The notes beneath the pieces were generated by a model, which was not told the origin of the DNA, did not search any database, and saw only the letters and a list, made by a program, of their open reading frames with translations. Both the position numbers and the translations under genes were made by a program. From assembly GCA_003500955.1 (NCBI GenBank), contig DNQP01000170.1:788-25388 (forward strand): a stretch of DNA of 24,601 bases, given 5' to 3'. The DNA is from Curvibacter sp. (GTDB taxonomy: Bacteria > Pseudomonadota > Gammaproteobacteria > Burkholderiales > Burkholderiaceae_C). This document shows, one piece after another, positions 1 to 6,766 of the stretch (the stretch's first letter is position 1; each line of letters starts with the position of its first letter).

Positions 1-472
1 CCACCCCGTCCACGCGCATCAGCTGGGTGTGGCCGCCCGAGACCAGCAGGGCGACGAAGGGAAACTCCGGCGGATCGATACTGAGGAAGGGTGAGAGCAG
101 ATGGCCTTCGAGGTGGTGCACACCCAGCACGGGCTTGCCCAAGGCCGCGCCCAGCGCGCAGGCCACGCCCGCGCCGACCAGCAGCGCACCGGCCAGGCCC
201 GGGCCGCGTGTGTAGGCCACGACGTCGATGTCTTTCAGCGACTTGCCCGCCTCGGCCATGATCTGGTTGGTCAGCGGCAGCACACGGCGGATGTGGTCGC
301 GACTGGCCAGCTCAGGCACCACGCCGCCATAGGCCTGGTGCATCTCGATCTGGCTGTAGAGCGCGTGCGAGAGCAGGCGTGGCACACCGACACCTTGCGA
401 TTCGACCAAGGCCACGCCGGTTTCGTCGCAGGAAGATTCGATGCCGAGGATCAGCGGCGCAGTGTCAGACAT
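1..472 (-). CDS. tsaD: tsaD, N-terminal part (tRNA t6A37 synthesis), runs off the left edge
   Basis: TsaD transfers the threonylcarbamoyl group from threonylcarbamoyl-AMP to A37 of ANN-decoding tRNAs, working in the cytoplasm with TsaB and TsaE. The reverse strand from the ATG at 472-470 reads [18 protein letters not shown], the typical TsaD N-terminus (GIESSCDET). It continues through ELASRDH, a HLEGH metal-binding HxxxH motif and the SGGHTQL motif near position 20. About 157 codons of a protein usually near 340 residues are present; the stop lies outside the window. No Shine-Dalgarno sequence is obvious. The SDR gene ends 44 bases upstream on the same strand, so some read-through from the SDR operon is possible. 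The start is supported by the family N-terminus. Identification is firm. Confidence 0.95.
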   Translation of the reverse strand, partial: MSDTAPLILGIESSCDETGVALVESQGVGVPRLLSHALYSQIEMHQAYGGVVPELASRDHIRRVLPLTNQIMAEAGKSLKDIDVVAYTRGPGLAGALLVGAGVACALGAALGKPVLGVHHLEGHLLSPFLSIDPPEFPFVALLVSGGHTQLMRVDGV

Positions 473-516
473 GACGCAAGTTTAGGTGAAGGCCCCTGCC
501 CTGCGCCTCGCGCCGG

Positions 517-1284
517 TCATTTCATGACCAGCCCACCGTCCACCACCAGCACCTGCCCCGTCATGAAACGGCTCCAGTCCGAGGCGAGGAAGAGCACGGG
601 GCCGGCCACGTCCTCAGGCCGCGCGATGCGGCGCAGCGGCGTCTGGGCCACGATGGCTTCCTTCACGTCTTCCTTGGTGGCGCGGCTGGCCTCGGTCGGG
701 TAGACCAGGCCGGGCGCCACGCAGTTCACGCGGATGCCCAGGGGGCCGAGCTCGGCCGCGAGGTTGCGCGAGTAACCCACGAGCGCGGACTTGGCCGTGG
801 CGTAGTCGTGGTAGGAGACCACGGGCCGCTCGACCAGGTCGCTGGCGAGGTTGACGATGCAGCCCTGGGCGCGCTGGCGCATGCCGGGCAGCACGGCCTG
901 CGTCACCAGGTGGGTCGTTCGCACCGCCCCCTCGAACTGGGCTTGGTAGTCGGCCCAGTCGGTTTCCCAAAAGCGCTTACGCTGCTCGGGATCAAAGCGA
1001 TAGGGCGCGAAGGCGTTGTTGACCAGCACGTCGATGCGACCCAGCTCGGACTGCACCTGCGCCACCAGGGCCTGCACCTGGGCCGCGTCGCTCACGTCGG
1101 CGCGGATCGCCCAGGCATCGCCGCCAGCGGCCTTGCACTCGGCCACCACCGCCTCTGCGGCCGCCTCGTTGCGCAGGTAGTTGACGACCACGAAGCCGCC
1201 TTCGGCCGCGAAGGCGCGGGCGATGGCCGCGCCGATGCCGCGGCTGGCGCCGGTGACGAGGATGACCTGGCCCTGGAAGTTCAT
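517..1284 (-). CDS. Short-chain dehydrogenase/reductase (FabG-like)
   Basis: This is a 255-residue classical SDR, the usual family length. It has a Rossmann cofactor motif TGASRGIG (residues 11-18), NNAF (89-92), catalytic Ser148 and the Y161-xxx-K165 pair (YATAK), and the C-terminal FMTGQVLVVDGG typical of FabG-like members. It should be an NAD(P)H-dependent carbonyl/alcohol oxidoreductase in the cytoplasm. An AAGG sits upstream of the ATG. It follows the ABC binding-protein gene by 79 bases that contain a 50-bp dyad repeat, so it is probably the last gene of the TPP-riboswitch operon, although the dyad could reduce or stop transcription. In context it could reduce an aldehyde made by the LuxC-like enzyme to an alcohol; that role is inference. 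Substrate cannot be read from the sequence. Confidence 0.9.
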   Translation of the reverse strand: MNFQGQVILVTGASRGIGAAIARAFAAEGGFVVVNYLRNEAAAEAVVAECKAAGGDAWAIRADVSDAAQVQALVAQVQSELGRIDVLVNNAFAPYRFDPEQRKRFWETDWADYQAQFEGAVRTTHLVTQAVLPGMRQRAQGCIVNLASDLVERPVVSYHDYATAKSALVGYSRNLAAELGPLGIRVNCVAPGLVYPTEASRATKEDVKEAIVAQTPLRRIARPEDVAGPVLFLASDWSRFMTGQVLVVDGGLVMK

Positions 1285-1306
1285 GACACACGCAACCTTG
1301 TGTGAA

Positions 1307-1356
1307 CCGTTCGACCTGAGCTTGTCGAAGGGCTTCGACAGGCTCAGCCCGAACGG
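1307..1356. repeat. 50-bp imperfect palindrome (REP-like dyad)
   Basis: Two 25-base arms meet with no loop. The left arm begins CCGTTCGACCTGAGCTTGTC and the reverse complement of the right arm begins CCGTTCGGGCTGAGCCTGTC; four of 25 positions differ. The repeat lies between the binding-protein stop codon and the SDR start. Dispersed dyads of this type (core GAGCTTGTCGAAG) are common between genes in proteobacteria. It could be a 3' stabilising hairpin for the binding-protein mRNA, an attenuator before the SDR, or a bidirectional repeat element. No T-tract follows, so a classical intrinsic terminator is less likely. Confidence 0.75.
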
Positions 1357-1363
1357 AGAAATC

Positions 1364-2359
1364 TTACTTGCGGCCCGGGAGCAGGTCCTGGCTCACCACG
1401 GCCTTCATGTCGAGATCACGCTCGATCAGGCCGATCTGCTTCCAGGCCACGGCGCCTTTCTGCAGCATTTCGACGTCGATGGCGCCCAGGCCGTTCTTCT
1501 GCGTCAGCGGCGAGACGCTGGTGGCATTGCGCAGCTTGATCACCTCCAGGTTCACGGCCTCGTTCTGGCCGTTGATGGCGCGCTTGACGGCGAGCCTGGC
1601 CGCCTCTTCGGGCTGGTCCATCATCCACTGGGCGCTGTCGCGGTAGGCGGCGAGGAAGCGCTTGAGCACGTCCTTGCGCTTCTGGTAGGTATCCTCGCGC
1701 ACCACGAAGAGGTCGCTGGAGAGGTTGAGCGAGTCACGCACCTCGATGACGTTGACGTCGCCCACGCCACGGGCGCGCGCCACCAGCAGGCCGGTGTCGG
1801 TGGCGGCGGTGGCGTCCACCTGGCCCTGCATCAGCGGCGCGAAGTTGAGCAGGCCGGTGACGACGATGGTCACGTCCCTGGTGCTCAGGCCGGCCTGGTT
1901 GAGCAGCAGCTGCAGATTGGCCAGGGTGCCGCTGGACAGGCTGTAGACGCCGATCTTCTTGCCCTTGAGATCCGCGGGCTTGCGGATGTTGGCGCTCTTG
2001 AGCGAGACCACGTTGAAGACGTTCTGCGGGTAGATGTCGTAGATGGCGCGCAGCTTCTCGCCCTTGTCCAGCGCGGCGTAGAAGGAACCGGGGTCGGTGA
2101 AGGCCACGTCGGCCTGGCCGCTGAGCAGGTTGCGTACCGCGTCCCCGCCGCCCGTACCGGGCATGTAGACCAGCTCGATGCCGCGCGCGCGGAAGAAGCC
2201 CTTGTCGGGCTCGACCAGCAGGTTGGTCACTTCGGAGATCGGCCCGCCCCAGCTGGCCATGGTGATCTTCTCCAGCTTGCCGTCCTGGGCGCTGGCTGCG
2301 GCCCCGAACAGGCTCAGCGCGGCCAGGGCCAGCAGGGCACGCAGGGTGTGTCGTTTCAT
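1364..2359 (-). CDS. NMT1/THI5-like ABC periplasmic substrate-binding protein (ThiY-like)
   Basis: The 331-residue protein has a Sec signal peptide (residues 1-24, MKRH then a hydrophobic stretch, cleavage after ASA). It continues with the NMT1/THI5/TauA/SsuA-type fold: GFFRARGIELVYMPGTGGGD, LLSGQADVAFTDPGSFY and the domain-crossing ADLKGKKIGVYSLSSGT. This superfamily binds thiamine pyrimidines, sulfonates, nitrate or riboflavin; residues alone do not fix the ligand. The TPP riboswitch at the head of the operon argues for a thiamine-related ligand such as HMP, formylaminopyrimidine or an oxidised derivative (inference). A GAGGA ribosome binding site overlaps the permease stop codon just upstream of the ATG, so the gene is coupled to the permease. 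Confidence 0.87.
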   Translation of the reverse strand: MKRHTLRALLALAALSLFGAAASAQDGKLEKITMASWGGPISEVTNLLVEPDKGFFRARGIELVYMPGTGGGDAVRNLLSGQADVAFTDPGSFYAALDKGEKLRAIYDIYPQNVFNVVSLKSANIRKPADLKGKKIGVYSLSSGTLANLQLLLNQAGLSTRDVTIVVTGLLNFAPLMQGQVDATAATDTGLLVARARGVGDVNVIEVRDSLNLSSDLFVVREDTYQKRKDVLKRFLAAYRDSAQWMMDQPEEAARLAVKRAINGQNEAVNLEVIKLRNATSVSPLTQKNGLGAIDVEMLQKGAVAWKQIGLIERDLDMKAVVSQDLLPGRK

Positions 2360-2369
2360 GGTGTCGTCC

Positions 2370-3128
2370 TCAGTTCGAAGAAAAGGAATAGGTGGTCAGC
2401 AACTTGCGCTCCAGCCACAGCGTGGCCTCGTAGAGCAGCAGGCCGATGACGGTGATCAGCAGCAGCACGGCGAACATCAGCGGCGTGTCCATGGAGCCCT
2501 GGGCGGCGATGATCAGCGCGCCCAGGCCCTGGCTGGCGCCGATGAACTCGCCGACCACGGCGCCCACCAGCGCCAGCACCACGGCCACGCGCAGGCCGGC
2601 CAGGATGGCAGGCAGGCAGGCAGGCAGCTTGAGCCGCCACAGGGTCTGGGCACGTGTGGCGCCCAGCATGCGGAACAACTCCAGGCGCGCCGCATCCACC
2701 TGCGCGATGCCCGTGAGCGTGTTCTCCAGCAGCGGAAAGAAGCAGATCAGCGCCGTGATCACCACCGTGGGCGTGGTGCCGAAACCGAACCAGACGATGA
2801 AGAGCGGCAGCAGCGCGAGCTTGGGCACGACCTGGCTGGTCACCACATAGGGCATGAGCACGCGGCGCAACAGGGCTGATTCACCGAGCAGCACGCCGCC
2901 TGCAAAGCCCAGCAGCACCCCCAGGCCCAGGCCCAGGCCCAGCTCCAGCAGGGTCTGGGCGATGTGCGGCCAGAGGTAGCCCGTGGCCAGGCCACGGCCG
3001 AGCGCAGCGCCGATCACGCTGGGCGCAGGCAGGACCAGCGGAGAGAACTTGAAGGCCTGCACGGCCCATTCCCAGGCGAGCAGGCAGACGATGAGCAAGG
3101 CCAGGGCGAGCAGACGCGGGTACTTCAT
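2370..3128 (-). CDS. ABC transporter permease (ThiX/SsuC-like)
   Basis: This 252-residue inner-membrane protein of the BPD_transp_1 family has about six hydrophobic segments. The cytoplasmic EAA loop that docks to the ATPase reads ELFRMLGATRAQTLWRLKLP, followed by ILAGLRVAVVLALVGAVVGEF. It probably forms a homodimer with two copies of the adjacent ATPase. Its ATG overlaps the ATPase stop by 4 bases (ATGA at 3128-3125), and its stop overlaps the binding protein's ribosome binding site, so the three transporter genes are translationally coupled. A GGCA tetranucleotide repeat (2607-2626) lies in the codons just after the EAA motif. It resembles SsuC/TauC permeases; the thiamine assignment comes from the riboswitch. 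Confidence 0.88.
   Translation of the reverse strand: MKYPRLLALALLIVCLLAWEWAVQAFKFSPLVLPAPSVIGAALGRGLATGYLWPHIAQTLLELGLGLGLGVLLGFAGGVLLGESALLRRVLMPYVVTSQVVPKLALLPLFIVWFGFGTTPTVVITALICFFPLLENTLTGIAQVDAARLELFRMLGATRAQTLWRLKLPACLPAILAGLRVAVVLALVGAVVGEFIGASQGLGALIIAAQGSMDTPLMFAVLLLITVIGLLLYEATLWLERKLLTTYSFSSN
2607..2626. repeat. Five tandem GGCA tetranucleotides inside the permease gene
   Basis: GGCA occurs five times without interruption within the permease coding region. On the coding strand it specifies the LPACLPA segment. Gain or loss of one 4-base unit would shift the reading frame and remove the last transmembrane part. Five copies is short for a hypermutable tract, so phase variation is only a possibility. 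Confidence 0.6.
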
Positions 3129-3880
3129 GCGCCCTCCCCGTCCATGGCGTGCCGCAACTCGGCACAGAGCGCGTTGAAGGCCGGGCTGTAGCGCACATCC
3201 TGGAAGCGCGGACGCGGCAGCGCCACGCGCACGTCGTGGCGGATGCGGCCCGCATCCATCACGGCCACCCGGTCGGCCAGGTAGACCGCCTCGGCGATGT
3301 CGTGGGTCACGAAAAACACCGGTGTGCCGCGTTCACGACAGACCGTGAGCAGCGCGTCCTGCAGCTCCTCGCGTGTGATGGCATCGAGCGCGGCGAAGGG
3401 CTCGTCCATCAGCAGGATGGACGGCCCGGGCAGCAGCGCGCGCGCGATCGCCACGCGGCTCTGCTGCCCGCCCGAGAGCTGGCGCGGGCGATGCTGCAGA
3501 TGCGCGCCCAGGCCCAGCTGGGCCAGCAGCGCCTCGGCGCGCGCCACGTCGTCGGCGCCGAGCGGGCCCTGCAGGCTCAGCGGCAGCAGCACGTTGTCGC
3601 GCACGCTGAGCCAGTCCAGCAGCGTGGGTTGCTGGAACACGAAGCCGATCTGCGGCCCGGGTGCCGGCAGGGGCCGGCCCTGCAGCAGCACCGTGCCCTC
3701 GTCCGGGCGCAGCAGGCCGGCGGCCAGCTTGAGCAGCGTGGTCTTGCCGCAACCGCTGCGGCCCACGAGGCAATGGAACTCCCCGGGCGCGATGTCCCAG
3801 TCCACACGCTGCACCACCGGCGGCCAGCCCGGGAAGGTGTAGCTCACCTGGCGCATGTCGAGGAAGGGCGCGGTACTCAT
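3125..3880 (-). CDS. ABC transporter ATP-binding protein (ThiZ/SsuB-like)
   Basis: The 251-residue nucleotide-binding subunit drives import. It shows Walker A GRSGCGKTT, Q-loop FVFQQPTLLDW, signature LSGGQQSRVAIARAL, Walker B ILLMDEPFAALD and the switch histidine in VTHDIAEA; the set is complete, so it should be active. An upstream in-frame ATG at 3916 would overlap the LuxC-like gene by 35 bases. The ATG at 3880, one base after the LuxC-like stop (TGAcATG), fits the family N-terminus and the tight spacing better. It overlaps the permease by 4 bases. The family serves nitrate, sulfonate, taurine and thiamine-pyrimidine importers; the operon context points to the last. Confidence 0.9.
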   Translation of the reverse strand: MSTAPFLDMRQVSYTFPGWPPVVQRVDWDIAPGEFHCLVGRSGCGKTTLLKLAAGLLRPDEGTVLLQGRPLPAPGPQIGFVFQQPTLLDWLSVRDNVLLPLSLQGPLGADDVARAEALLAQLGLGAHLQHRPRQLSGGQQSRVAIARALLPGPSILLMDEPFAALDAITREELQDALLTVCRERGTPVFFVTHDIAEAVYLADRVAVMDAGRIRHDVRVALPRPRFQDVRYSPAFNALCAELRHAMDGEGA

Positions 3881-3881
3881 G

Positions 3882-5330
3882 TCAATCCCGGTAGCGTGCG
3901 TAGGGCTCGGCCGCATCTTCGGCCGATTGCTCCAGCTCGACCATGCGCACCAGATCCAGCAAGCTGAAACGCCCGTCGTGGTGCCAGCCGGCTTCAGGCG
4001 CGGTCATGTGCCCCAGGGCACAGATGCGTGTGGCGCCGGCACGGCCCAGGCCTTCGGCCAGCGCGTGCAGCTCCTCGGGTGAGGCAGCGATACCCACGGT
4101 CTGCAGGAAGTCGCGCTGTGCGGCCAGCAAGGGCAAGGTCTCTTCGAGCGCGGCCACGGCCTGGACCTGCACTGTGCGGTTGAGAGCACAGGGCAGCAGC
4201 GGGCCCGCGGCCTCGGCATAGGCCACCGCCCAGCTGGCCTGCGCATCGCCGATCAGCTCCACCGAGCCGTCCTGGCCTATGAACTCCTGCCCCTGGCGCC
4301 AGCCGGCCACGCTGGCCGCTTCCTCCAGGCTCAGCGTGCGGCGCGCGAACTTGTGCTGCAAGGCCGAGAGCTCGCCGGCCAGGGCCTGGGCAAACTCGCG
4401 CGGGCTCACGCGACCGCCGCGGGCCACGTAAAAGATGTGCGGCGAATAACAGCCCTGCTGCTCGTAGCGCACCACGTCCAGCGCAGCGGCACGCACCAGC
4501 GCAGCCAGGTGCTGGGCATCGAGCGCGGCGGCCGAGACCAGGCCTACGCTGAGCTTGTGGCCATGCGGCAGGAAGCGGGTGGTCACGGGCAGCTGTTGCC
4601 GCAGCGCGGCCAGCGTCTCGTTGCCGCCGTAGGCCAGCACGGTGTCGGCCTCGGCATAGAGCGCACGCTCGCTCTCCGTGTCGCCGCCCTTGAACCAGAC
4701 CACGGCCAGGGCATCGGCCAAGCGCGGCTCGACCTCGGCCAGCAGGCGCGCGAAGAGCGCGGCGACCAAGGGCTCGGCGCTGGCCGTCTTGCCCACGGCC
4801 GGCGCCTTGACCAGCAGGCCGCAGACCAGGCTCCACAGCGGCAGGCCCGGCACATTGCCGGCCCAGACATGGACCAGCAGCTCGGGGCCGAGGGCGCGCG
4901 CCATGCCGCCCTTGGCGCGCGGCTGGAATTCGTCGAGCAGCTTGGGGTTGGCGAAGTCCTCGGCCACGAAGCGCTGCAGCTGCGGCGCGCGGAAGGTCTT
5001 GAGGTAGGCGTTGAGGCCCAGGCGCACCATCTCGGCGTCGAAGCCCGTGATCAGGGGCAGCAGGCGGTCGAGCTGCTGGCGGTAGGCGTTCTGCGCGTCG
5101 AGCAGGCGCGCGATGGCGCGGTCGATCGCAGCGATGATCTGCGTGACCGAGAGCGCCCGGATCTGCGCCCCGCCCTGCGTGCGCACATGGCGGGCCAATG
5201 TTTGCAATTGCTCGGGCGTGAGCTTCGGCACGCCCAGATCCACACGCTGCGTGCCCTCGCCAAACGTGAGCGTGTGCCATGGGACCGACTTCAGGTCCAG
5301 CCCCGGCAGATGTGCGGCCTGTACGTTCAT
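3882..5330 (-). CDS. LuxC-like acyl-CoA/acyl-protein reductase
   Basis: The 482-residue protein matches the LuxC (aldehyde-dehydrogenase fold) acyl reductase family, which reduces an activated acyl group to an aldehyde with NAD(P)H. It shows the family segment AGNVPGLPLWSLVCGLLVK (157-175), KTASAEP (181-187) and the catalytic region YEQQGCYSPH with Cys294, equivalent to the acyl-accepting cysteine in LuxC QQxC(S/Y)SP motifs. The length agrees with LuxC (about 480). The start overlaps the LuxE-like stop by 4 bases (ATGA, 5330-5327), indicating coupled translation and probably a LuxE-LuxC complex. No luciferase (LuxAB) or acyltransferase (LuxD) is present, so this is not bioluminescence. Under a TPP riboswitch, the acyl substrate may be a thiamine-related carboxylate (inference). 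Confidence 0.88.
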   Translation of the reverse strand: MNVQAAHLPGLDLKSVPWHTLTFGEGTQRVDLGVPKLTPEQLQTLARHVRTQGGAQIRALSVTQIIAAIDRAIARLLDAQNAYRQQLDRLLPLITGFDAEMVRLGLNAYLKTFRAPQLQRFVAEDFANPKLLDEFQPRAKGGMARALGPELLVHVWAGNVPGLPLWSLVCGLLVKAPAVGKTASAEPLVAALFARLLAEVEPRLADALAVVWFKGGDTESERALYAEADTVLAYGGNETLAALRQQLPVTTRFLPHGHKLSVGLVSAAALDAQHLAALVRAAALDVVRYEQQGCYSPHIFYVARGGRVSPREFAQALAGELSALQHKFARRTLSLEEAASVAGWRQGQEFIGQDGSVELIGDAQASWAVAYAEAAGPLLPCALNRTVQVQAVAALEETLPLLAAQRDFLQTVGIAASPEELHALAEGLGRAGATRICALGHMTAPEAGWHHDGRFSLLDLVRMVELEQSAEDAAEPYARYRD

Positions 5331-6445
5331 GCGCGTGCTGCCTTCAGAAATTCGTCCACCGTCAGCGAGCAGCCCTTGGCCTGCGCGCCCTGGGCGCGGC
5401 CCAGCAGCAGGAAGCCTCCGTCCACCGCCACGCCCACGTCCTCGGTCAGGATGGTGGTGACGGAGTTGTAGTTGCCCAGGTCGGTGTGCGCGAGGATGCC
5501 GCGCTCGCCCTTGGGGACCTCTACCCCAGTGAGCGGGTCCACCACACGGGAGCGGATCCAGTGCGGGCCCGACTTGACGGCTGGCAGCGTGGCATTGCCC
5601 GCGTCATAGAACTGCGTGCTGAGCTCCGTCATGCCATACATATTGATGCAGGCGCTGCGGGGTACGCCGAAGGTAGCGGACAGGGTCCCGTAGAACGCCT
5701 CCATGTCCATCTCGCGCGACTGGCCCTTGAAACCGCCGGTGTCGAGCAGGCGGCTGCCCGCGGGGAGCAGGAAGCCGAGGCCGCGCGCCTGCAAGGCGTC
5801 CATCAGGTGCACGAAGCTGTAGCTCGCGCCCAGCAGCGCAAAGGGCTCGCCGCTCTCCTGCACCTGCTCCAGCGTGGCGCACAGCGCGTCGAGCTGCAGT
5901 CCCGCGCTGTCCAGGTAGTAACGGCTGTCGGGGGTGCTGAACTGGTGCAGCGCCAGCGCAAGGTAGTGCGCCAGCGAGGAGTTCGGCATCTGCAGTTCGT
6001 CCGGGAACAGGATGCCCAGGCGCATCCTCTCGCGCCCGGCCATGAAGCGTGCGCGGAAGTTGCGCGTCATCGACAGGTCGTAGACCGCAAGGTCCGGGTG
6101 CCAGTGCCGGCCCTTGACGTCGCCGCGCGTGGTGCCGCTGGTCTGGAAGACGCGCGCGCACTGTTGGGTCGGCACGCAGCTCAGCGTCAGGTCCTTGAAG
6201 CCGTTGATGGGCACGGCCGGAATGTCCTGCCAGCGCTTGACCGTGCGCGGTGTGCGGCCGCGCTGCTGGCAGAACTTCTGGAAAGCGGTGTTGTGCTGGA
6301 ACTGGTGGGCAAACAGGCGCAGGGCCAGGGCGTTGAAATCCGCCTCGCTCGCATCGTCGCGCGCGATGAAGGCCAGCAGTTCCGGCATAGGTCCGGTTGC
6401 GCTGACTGCCGATGTCGGCGACGATGCTTGGAGAGTCTCTGCCAC
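5327..6445 (-). CDS. LuxE-like acyl-protein synthetase (carboxylate-activating)
   Basis: LuxE enzymes adenylate a carboxylic acid with ATP, load it on their own C-terminal cysteine and pass it to LuxC. This 372-residue protein has the adenylate-forming loop FQTSGTTRG (100-108), LLDTGGFKG, the YGMTEL motif (270-275), and a C-terminal GRAQGAQAKGCSL with Cys359 where LuxE has its acyl-carrier cysteine. The frame stays open to a GTG at 6472. I chose the GTG at 6445 because AGAAAGGA lies 4 bases before it and the length then matches LuxE. An ATG at 6388 is a third option. This is the first gene after the TPP riboswitch. The natural acid is unknown. Confidence 0.87.
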   Translation of the reverse strand: MAETLQASSPTSAVSATGPMPELLAFIARDDASEADFNALALRLFAHQFQHNTAFQKFCQQRGRTPRTVKRWQDIPAVPINGFKDLTLSCVPTQQCARVFQTSGTTRGDVKGRHWHPDLAVYDLSMTRNFRARFMAGRERMRLGILFPDELQMPNSSLAHYLALALHQFSTPDSRYYLDSAGLQLDALCATLEQVQESGEPFALLGASYSFVHLMDALQARGLGFLLPAGSRLLDTGGFKGQSREMDMEAFYGTLSATFGVPRSACINMYGMTELSTQFYDAGNATLPAVKSGPHWIRSRVVDPLTGVEVPKGERGILAHTDLGNYNSVTTILTEDVGVAVDGGFLLLGRAQGAQAKGCSLTVDEFLKAARA

Positions 6446-6500
6446 GACGTCCTTTCTTTCTGTGCCCCGCACATGTGCTCCGAAAGGTGTGGCAGGACGG
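6446..6500 (-). promoter_or_regulatory. Riboswitch expression platform that can hide the luxE-like RBS
   Basis: Between the TPP aptamer and the GTG at 6445 the RNA carries the ribosome binding site GAAAGGACG (6456-6448). Upstream are two complements: CGTCCT (6499-6494), a perfect match to AGGACG, and CCTTTC (6487-6482), a perfect match to GAAAGG. Either pairing masks the site. There is no T-rich terminator, so control of translation initiation is the simpler reading. The pairings are seen; the TPP-dependent switch is inferred. Confidence 0.6.
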
Positions 6501-6516
6501 GTGAGGCCTGCAGACA

Positions 6517-6619
6517 GCTCTTCTTACATCGGTATGATCCGAGTCAAGTTCACGGGTTCGGTACAGGGATCATTTCCCACCATCTCAGCCCTCCGCTTGC
6601 GCGGACGACACCCCGGAGC
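6517..6619 (-). promoter_or_regulatory. TPP riboswitch (THI box)
   Basis: Read on the minus strand, the conserved parts occur in order: P1 5' arm GCTC, then GGGGTG, a P3 hairpin CCGC-GCAA-GCGG, the T-loop GGGCTGAGA, then ACCC, TGAACTTGA, CGGATCATACCG (P4/P5, canonical CTGGATAATGCCAG), GTAAGAA and the P1 3' arm GAGC. The pairs GCTC/GAGC and GGGT/ACCC close P1 and P2. The class binds thiamine pyrophosphate and turns off downstream genes when TPP is plentiful. It precedes the LuxE-LuxC-ABC-SDR genes and lies just downstream of a TAGAAT -10-like hexamer. Confidence 0.92.
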
Positions 6620-6626
6620 AGGGCTG

Positions 6627-6632
6627 ATTCTA
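6627..6632 (-). promoter_or_regulatory. Probable -10 element of the riboswitch operon
   Basis: TAGAAT, one mismatch from TATAAT, lies 7 bases before the P1 arm of the riboswitch, so transcription would begin almost exactly at the aptamer. No good -35 hexamer is found 16-18 bases upstream. Confidence 0.4.
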
Positions 6633-6766
6633 TGCCATGCGCACGGCTGATGACTGGATGCCGGCCGCCTGATGCATCGATGGCGTGCACCATGCCCCGA
6701 TCCGGTGCTTGCGTAAGGAACGTCGCAGAACAAGCCTTTGCTCAATCATCAAAACACCTCACCCCC

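Noticed and set aside
2926..2950. Tandem CCCAGG repeats in the permease gene
   Set aside because: They encode the alternating Gly-Leu membrane segment LGLGLGLG; codon bias explains the repetition.
6681..6696. TGGCGTGCACCATGCC as a sigma-54 promoter for nasR
   Set aside because: GG-N10-GC spacing is present, but three core positions differ from consensus (GT for AC, A for T); too weak next to the two clear sites in this window.
5279..6766. Long open frame on the plus strand leading into nasR
   Set aside because: It is antisense to the LuxE-like gene and crosses the riboswitch; high GC keeps the frame open. nasR begins at 6767.
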